NCBI GenBank assembly: GCA_025465035.1
Contig: JAODMH010000041.1
Span: forward strand, 1-32,086
DNA from: Microbacteriaceae bacterium
Lineage (GTDB): Bacteria; Actinomycetota; Actinomycetes; Actinomycetales; Microbacteriaceae
DNA length: 32,086 nucleotides
Reading direction: 5' to 3'
The position numbers were made by a program, and so were the translations under genes. Shown piece after piece: positions 26,868 to 32,086 of this stretch. The notes beneath the pieces were generated by a model, which worked only from the letters and a program-made list of their open reading frames with translations, did not search any database and was not told where the DNA came from. The number at the start of each line of letters is the position of its first letter. The first letter of the stretch is position 1.

Positions 26868-28217
26868 TCAGTTTTCCTTGAGACCAGAGTCCAGTCCGGG
26901 CGTCGTGGCACCGAACGGCCACACCGCCGGCAGCCACCTCGACCCGTCGGCCAGAGGAACGATCTCGGCACTCGTACGCGAGGCCCGCCACAGCGAGACG
27001 ATAGCCCAGCCGAGCAGAACGAACAACAGCAGGTTGCGCGCCGAGAGCACGACGAGAATCACGGCGTTGAGCCCGAGAAGGTAGTGATAGAGATAGGGAT
27101 AGAAGGCCTGCGTAAGGCCCGCCAGCACGAGGACGAGGATGGCCGGCGTGCGGAACAGCGGGCCGCGGCCCGCTGCGTTCGCCGCGAGCCCGAGGATGAC
27201 CGGCACGGCGAGCCAGGTCATGTACTGCGGCGAGCCGACCTTGTTGAACGCGATGAAGGCGGCGACGAAGGCGAGTGACAGGGACGGCAGCAGATCCGCC
27301 ATCGGTGCGCCGTTACGCGTCGCAAGGACGGCAATCACGGCAATCGCGATGGCGACCATGACCAACAGCGGCGTCATGAGCGCGCTGGCTGTCTCGACAC
27401 CGATCCCCCTCACCTGCCAGGTGAGGAGGGTGGTGTCGTAGTAGACGAACGTATTCGGCACGCCCGCGAAGGCCTGCCACAACCACACGTTCGAGATCGG
27501 TGCCTCGACCTGCAGGCCGCGGCTGGCCTGCTGGGTGATGAAACTGAAGACGTTGAGGCCGCTGCCGAGGGCGAGCGCCACGGCGATGATCGCCAGGCTG
27601 GTGAGCAGTCCGGCCAGGATGATGCGACCGCGATCCCGCAGGGCGATGACCATGGCCACGATGATGGCCGCCGGCCATACCTTGATCCAGGTCGCCACGG
27701 TGAGCACCACCGTCGCGGCACGCGGACGCGAGGCGATGAGCAATACCCCCACGATGGCGATGGGGACGGTGATCGAGTCGATCCTGCCGAGCGAAATCGG
27801 TCCGAGCAGTAGCAGAAAGCCGACCCACCACCAGCCGACGGCGATGTTCTGGCGGCTTCTGCCCCATCCCGTCATCATCGCGAGGGCAACGGCATCGAGC
27901 AGCATGACGAGGCTGAGCCAGGTGCTCGAATACAGTTCCGGGCCGAAAGCACGGGCCACGAGCATGGGCACCATCGCCACGATCGGGTAGACCCATGAGC
28001 TGTCGATGCCCACCCAGTAGTGGGCGATGATCGCCTGATCGGTCCAGAACTTGTAGACGATGCTCACGTCGCCCAGCGGAAGTCCTGTCCCATACAGGTT
28101 GAGCATGCCGAGCCAGAAATGGGCCAGCACGAAGGCGCCCCAGAGCACGATCGGGTTGCCGGCGATGCTTCTGGCGAGGGAGAGCCACATCACTCGATTG
28201 GATGCGGTGGCGCTCAT
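26868..28217 (-). CDS. polytopic membrane glycosyltransferase-like protein (GT87/DUF2029-like)
   Basis: About 10+ TM helices; short spacing to the downstream gene; WIKVWPAAIIVAMVIALRDR typical of GT87 mannosyltransferase-like proteins. Confidence 0.75.
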   Translation of the reverse strand: MSATASNRVMWLSLARSIAGNPIVLWGAFVLAHFWLGMLNLYGTGLPLGDVSIVYKFWTDQAIIAHYWVGIDSSWVYPIVAMVPMLVARAFGPELYSSTWLSLVMLLDAVALAMMTGWGRSRQNIAVGWWWVGFLLLLGPISLGRIDSITVPIAIVGVLLIASRPRAATVVLTVATWIKVWPAAIIVAMVIALRDRGRIILAGLLTSLAIIAVALALGSGLNVFSFITQQASRGLQVEAPISNVWLWQAFAGVPNTFVYYDTTLLTWQVRGIGVETASALMTPLLVMVAIAIAVIAVLATRNGAPMADLLPSLSLAFVAAFIAFNKVGSPQYMTWLAVPVILGLAANAAGRGPLFRTPAILVLVLAGLTQAFYPYLYHYLLGLNAVILVVLSARNLLLFVLLGWAIVSLWRASRTSAEIVPLADGSRWLPAVWPFGATTPGLDSGLKEN

Positions 28218-28225
28218 GATTGACC

Positions 28226-28231
28226 AGCGTA
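28226..28231 (-). promoter_or_regulatory. candidate -10 hexamer TACGCT, 8 nt before ATG (leaderless)
   Basis: TACGCT-GGTCAATC-ATG upstream of the GT87-like gene. Confidence 0.4.
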
Positions 28232-28261
28232 TCCGAGGAGGGCAGTGAGAACGGTGACCGG

Positions 28262-29083
28262 CTACCGGCTGAGCAATTCGGCGATCACCGGTGAGACCTT
28301 TTCTGCGAGATCGAGAACGGTGAATGGGCCGCCGGCGCTCGCCAGATCGGCGGCGAGACCGTGGATGACGGATGCCGTCGCGGCGAGTCGAGCGAGTGCG
28401 GCGGCGTCCTGCGCCACGGCATCCGCATGCGTCGCCACGAGCGCGCCGAGGATGCCGCCGAGGGCGTCGCCGGCGCCAGCGGTGGCCAGCCAGGCGGGGG
28501 CGGACGATGCGACCAGCCGGGTGCCGTCCGGACTCGCGACGTAGGTGTCATGGCCCTTCAGCAACACCGTGACTCCAAGCTCGTCGGCCGAGCGTGCCGC
28601 CCAGCCTGCCGGGTCGGCGGCGATCTGCTCCTTCGTCGCACCCACCACGCGGGCGAGTTCGCGGAAGTGCGGGGTGATGAGCAGAGGACCGGTGGCCGTG
28701 TCCAGGAGGTCGAGCGCACCCGCGTCCATGACGGTGGGCAGCCCATCCGCGAGGGCGTCGCCGAGGAGCGTCGCGGTCGCAGAGTCGCGGGTCGCTGCAT
28801 CCATTCCTGAGCCGATCAGCCAGGCCTGAACGCGTCCTGGCGCGGTCACCGTCTCGGGCCGACGCCGCAACACGAGGTCGCTCGGACGCTCTGCGCCGAA
28901 GTAGCGCACCATCCCGACCCCGGTGCGCAGGGCGGCCTCCACACCGAGAACAGCGGCGCCAGGGTAGTCGGCCGAGCCGGTGATCACGCCGAGCACGCCG
29001 CGGGAGTACTTGTCGGCGGCAGCGGACGGCACCGCAATGTATTCGCGCGCATCATCCGGAGTCCAGGGCGTAAAACTGCTCAT
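28262..29083 (-). CDS. nnrD: ADP-dependent NAD(P)H-hydrate dehydratase
   Basis: YSRGVLGVITGSADYPGAAVLGVEAALRTGVGMVRY, TPHFRELARV, LLKGHDTYVASPDG, WLATAGAGDALGGILGAL. No fused epimerase domain. Confidence 0.92.
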   Translation of the reverse strand: MSSFTPWTPDDAREYIAVPSAAADKYSRGVLGVITGSADYPGAAVLGVEAALRTGVGMVRYFGAERPSDLVLRRRPETVTAPGRVQAWLIGSGMDAATRDSATATLLGDALADGLPTVMDAGALDLLDTATGPLLITPHFRELARVVGATKEQIAADPAGWAARSADELGVTVLLKGHDTYVASPDGTRLVASSAPAWLATAGAGDALGGILGALVATHADAVAQDAAALARLAATASVIHGLAADLASAGGPFTVLDLAEKVSPVIAELLSR

Positions 29084-29090
29084 GGCTCTC

Positions 29091-29096
29091 ACGATA
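29091..29096 (-). promoter_or_regulatory. candidate -10 hexamer TATCGT, 7 nt before ATG (leaderless)
   Basis: TATCGT-GAGAGCC-ATG upstream of nnrD. Confidence 0.45.
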
Positions 29097-29122
29097 GTTT
29101 GGATGTCGGAAAGGCGAACCGG

Positions 29123-29743
29123 ATGCCGCTGACAATCTCCGATCGCGTCGTGGTCTTCGACTACGGCGAGGTCATCTCCCGCACTCCGAGCGAACGTGAT
29201 CGGGCCGATCTGCTCGGCGTCGCCGGCGTCACTCCCGAGCTGTTCTGGGACCCGTACTGGGCGCACCGCGATGCTCTCGACGAGGGCGTGCTGAGTGTGC
29301 GCGACTACTGGAAGCGGGTCGGGACGGACATCGGGGTCGAATGGCCGGAATCAACGATCCACGAGCTCTGGGTGGCCGACTTCACGGGCTGGCTGAGCGT
29401 GGACCCGGGAACCTTTGACATCCTGGCGGACCTGCACGAGGGCGGAACGCGGATCGCCCTGCTCTCGAACGCCGGATTCGATTTCGCCAGCCCCTTCCGC
29501 TACTCCCCCATGGCGCGGTTCTTCGAGCGGATGTTCATCAGCGCGGAACTGATGAAGCGGAAGCCGAACGCGGACATCTATCTCGAGGTGGCTGGCGAAC
29601 TCGGAATAATACCGACCCAGATGGTCTTCATCGATAACAAGCAGGTCAACGTCGACGGCGCCGAAGCTCTCGGCATCACCGGGCACCTCTTCGTCGGCCA
29701 TCCCGAGCTGCGCTCCTTCCTCGAGTCCATTACAGACAGGTAA
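29123..29743 (+). CDS. HAD-superfamily hydrolase
   Basis: VVVFDYGEVI motif I, IALLSNAG motif II, MKRKPNADIYLEVAGELG, MVFIDNKQVNVDGAEALG. Confidence 0.88.
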   Translation: MPLTISDRVVVFDYGEVISRTPSERDRADLLGVAGVTPELFWDPYWAHRDALDEGVLSVRDYWKRVGTDIGVEWPESTIHELWVADFTGWLSVDPGTFDILADLHEGGTRIALLSNAGFDFASPFRYSPMARFFERMFISAELMKRKPNADIYLEVAGELGIIPTQMVFIDNKQVNVDGAEALGITGHLFVGHPELRSFLESITDR

Positions 29744-29745
29744 TC

Positions 29746-30831
29746 GTGCCGACACCCGCCATTTTCAGTTCGCTCACCGTTCGATCCATGACCTTCCGCA
29801 ACCGGATCTGGGTATCGCCCATGTGCGAGTACTCGGTCGAGAATGAGGACGGCGTCCCGACCGATTGGCACCTCGTACATCTCGGCTCCTTCGCCCGAGG
29901 CGGTGCCGGGCTCGTGATGACCGAGGCCACCGCCGTGAACCCGGTTGGGCGCATCTCGCCTCAGGACACCGGCATCTACAGCGATCCGCAGCGCGCAGCC
30001 TGGGCGCGAATCGTCTCCTTCCTGCACTCGCAGGGTGCCGCCGCCGGCATCCAACTCGCCCACGCGGGGCGAAAGGCATCGACATATCGGCCATGGCACG
30101 AGAAACACGGCACAGTACCGCAGGACGAAGGAGGCTGGCGATCGGTCGCCCCATCCGCGATTGCGTTCACCGGCTATGCGCCGCCGCTGGCCCTCGACCA
30201 CGATGGCATCGCGCAGGTGGTGGCGGACTTCACCGCCGCGGCACGGCGAGCGATCGATGCGGGATTCGACGTCCTCGAACTCCACGCCGCCCACGGTTAC
30301 CTGCTCCACCAGTTCCTCTCACCGCTGTCGAACCAGCGCGAGGACGAGTATGGCGGGAGTCTCGAGAACCGTGCCAGGCTGCTGCTCGAGGTCGTCAGCG
30401 CCGTGCGCGCCGAGGCGGGCGGCGACGTGCCGCTCTTCGTGCGATTCTCGGCGACCGACTGGGCGGATGGCGGCTGGGACCGCGAGCAGACCGCGACCGT
30501 CGCCGCCTGGGCGCGTGACGCCGGCGCCGACCTCTTCGACGTGTCGACAGGCGGCCTCGTCGCCGGCGCGAGCGCCCCCGTCGGCCCCGGCTACCAGGTG
30601 CCGTTCGCCGACTTCATCAAGCACGCGTCATCCGTGGACGTGAACGCCGTCGGTCTCATCACCGAGGCGCAGCAGGCGGAGGACATCGTCTCGTCCGGCA
30701 AGGCGGATGCCGTCATGATCGGCCGAGAACTCCTGCGCGACCCGCACTTCCCGCTCCGCGCCGCCAGGGAGCTCGGTTACGACCCGCCCTACTGGCCCTC
30801 GCAGTACCTCAGAGCCAAGCTCCCGGTCTGA
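29746..30831 (+). CDS. NADH:flavin oxidoreductase, Old Yellow Enzyme family (YqjM-like)
   Basis: TFRNRIWVSPMCEYS, HLGSFARGGAGLVMTEATAV, IQLAHAGRKAS, ELHAAHGYLLHQFLSPLSNQREDEYGGSLENRARLLLEV. Confidence 0.95.
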   Translation: MPTPAIFSSLTVRSMTFRNRIWVSPMCEYSVENEDGVPTDWHLVHLGSFARGGAGLVMTEATAVNPVGRISPQDTGIYSDPQRAAWARIVSFLHSQGAAAGIQLAHAGRKASTYRPWHEKHGTVPQDEGGWRSVAPSAIAFTGYAPPLALDHDGIAQVVADFTAAARRAIDAGFDVLELHAAHGYLLHQFLSPLSNQREDEYGGSLENRARLLLEVVSAVRAEAGGDVPLFVRFSATDWADGGWDREQTATVAAWARDAGADLFDVSTGGLVAGASAPVGPGYQVPFADFIKHASSVDVNAVGLITEAQQAEDIVSSGKADAVMIGRELLRDPHFPLRAARELGYDPPYWPSQYLRAKLPV

Positions 30832-30855
30832 GACCCGGCTGCCCTTCCCGGCGGC

Positions 30856-30939
30856 GCCGGCCAACAGGATGCACCGCCCGGTTCCATGCCGCCCATCCTG
30901 TCGACGGGCTCCCAACAGCACTCCGTCCTGTCCGCCGGC
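30856..30939. repeat. palindromic intergenic element, family C copy 2
   Basis: GCCGGCCAACAGGA (30856-30869) ... TCCTGTCCGCCGGC (30926-30939) imperfect arms; internal CATCCTGTCGACGGGC at 30894-30909. Confidence 0.7.
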
Positions 30940-30962
30940 CCTGCCACCCCGGGCGAGGGCCC

Positions 30963-32003
30963 TCACGACCGCCGCGTAGCATCCTGGACCTCGCCGACCA
31001 ACTCTTCGATGATGTCCTCCAAGAACAGGACGCCCCGGGTGGCCCCGCTGTCGTCGAATACCCGCGCGAGGTGCACCCCCGATCGGCGCATGGCGGCCAG
31101 CGCATCCTCGAGGTCGGTTCCGCGGAAGATCGAGATGAGCTGCCTGATGCGTTTCGGCGGCACCGGCTCGTCGAACTCGGCCGGGTCCTCGAGGTCGAGC
31201 ACGTCCTTGAGATGCAGGTAGCCGGTCGGCTCCCCATCGCTGTCGACCAGCACGTAGCGCGAGAAGCCGCTCTGGGCGACGGCGCGCTCGACCTCGGCCG
31301 GCGTCGCCGCCTCAGAGAGACTCACGAGGTCCGGCATCCCGACAGCGATGTCCTTGACCTTCTTGGCGCTGAACTCGAAGGCGGCATTGAGGGCGCCGAT
31401 GCTGTCGGTGAGCACCCCTTCTCTGGTGGACTGGGCGACGATGTTGGCGACCTCGTCGACGGTGAAGGCGCTGTTCGCCTCGTTCTTCGGTTCGACCCGG
31501 AACAGCCGCAGGAATCCGTTGGCCGTCGCGTTGAGGGCGATGATGATCGGGCGGAAGACCGTCGACAGGAACACCAGTGGCGGCGCGAGGATCAGCGCGG
31601 CACGATCCGGCACGGAGAAGGAGAGGTTCTTCGGTACCATTTCGCCGAACACGACGTGCAGAAACGAGACGATGATCAGGGTGACCACGAATGCGATCGT
31701 GCCCAGGACCTCCTCCGGCCAGCCGGTGAGTGCGAGCGGCAATTCCAGCAGGCGGTGAAGAGCGGGTTCTGAAACGTTCAGGATGAGCAGCGAGCAGACG
31801 GTGATGCCCAGTTGGCTCGTCGCCAGCATCATGGTCGCGTGTTCCATCGCGTAGAGCGTGGTCTTCGCCGCACGGCTTCCCGCCTCCGCGCGCGGCTCGA
31901 TCTGCGAGCGTCGCGCCGAGATGACGGCGAATTCTGCGCCGACGAAGAAGGCGTTGACGAACAGAAGCAGGACGAGCCAGGCGATTCCGGACCAGTCGCT
32001 CAT
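30963..32003 (-). CDS. CNNM transmembrane/CBS-domain protein (hemolysin C/CorC-like)
   Basis: FVNAFFVGAEFAVISARRSQIE, VSFLHVVFGEMVPKNLSFSVPDRAAL, CBS-type region YVLVDSDGEPTGYLHLKDVLDLE. Confidence 0.93.
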   Translation of the reverse strand: MSDWSGIAWLVLLLFVNAFFVGAEFAVISARRSQIEPRAEAGSRAAKTTLYAMEHATMMLATSQLGITVCSLLILNVSEPALHRLLELPLALTGWPEEVLGTIAFVVTLIIVSFLHVVFGEMVPKNLSFSVPDRAALILAPPLVFLSTVFRPIIIALNATANGFLRLFRVEPKNEANSAFTVDEVANIVAQSTREGVLTDSIGALNAAFEFSAKKVKDIAVGMPDLVSLSEAATPAEVERAVAQSGFSRYVLVDSDGEPTGYLHLKDVLDLEDPAEFDEPVPPKRIRQLISIFRGTDLEDALAAMRRSGVHLARVFDDSGATRGVLFLEDIIEELVGEVQDATRRS

Positions 32004-32086
32004 GAGCGGTCACCGCCGTTGCCGTCCTCGGGCGACGGCGTGAAGCGAACGCGGTCGATCCGCCGGCCGTCCAGCCGCTCGACCCT
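32000..32086 (-). CDS. C-terminal end of an upstream coupled gene (probable second CNNM/CBS-type protein), truncated by the window edge
   Basis: Minus-strand frame reads RVERLDGRRIDRVRFTPSPEDGNGGDRS*, stop overlapping the next ATG (ATGA). Confidence 0.6.
   Translation of the reverse strand, partial: RVERLDGRRIDRVRFTPSPEDGNGGDRS

Noticed and set aside
1-32086. CRISPR array, transposon, prophage, tRNA or rRNA
   Set aside because: No regularly spaced direct repeats, transposase or phage motifs, and no tRNA/rRNA-like segments were recognised by eye. tRNAscan-SE and CRISPR finders would settle this.

Overview
This 32 kb window comes from a high-GC actinobacterial chromosome, with a Microbacteriaceae-like gene style (inference). 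It is densely coded and mostly housekeeping or metabolic. I see no transposase, phage gene, CRISPR array, rRNA or tRNA. Coding content in order: flavoprotein disulfide reductase (5'-truncated), GT4 glycosyltransferase, two tandem SDRs, a lipoprotein and its frameshifted paralog, amidase, LytR-CpsA-Psr protein, SRPBCC-like protein, SMR pump + TetR, GNAT, uracil-DNA glycosylase, phosphoribosyltransferase, MFS + M20 peptidase, SDR, PadR + DHA2 MFS pump, metY-metX, a four-gene two-component module (RR / histidine kinase / kinase-like membrane protein / RR), MFS, thiamine-binding-like protein, GT87-like membrane protein, NAD(P)HX dehydratase, HAD hydrolase, OYE-type flavin oxidoreductase, and a CNNM/CBS pair (second member truncated by the window end). 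The most interesting signals are not standard genes: (1) a 67-bp palindromic intergenic element in two ungapped copies 10 kb apart; (2) a second two-copy palindromic element with conserved internal spacing; (3) a recurrent TANNNT-6..8 nt-start codon arrangement at about ten loci, predicting many leaderless mRNAs, including two in which the -10 hexamer contains the stop codon of the upstream gene; (4) a 20-codon ORF coupled to ung; (5) the paired-regulator signalling module with an apparent pseudokinase; (6) a PadR operator overlapping a predicted leaderless start codon. All calls come from reading the sequence only; no database search was run.
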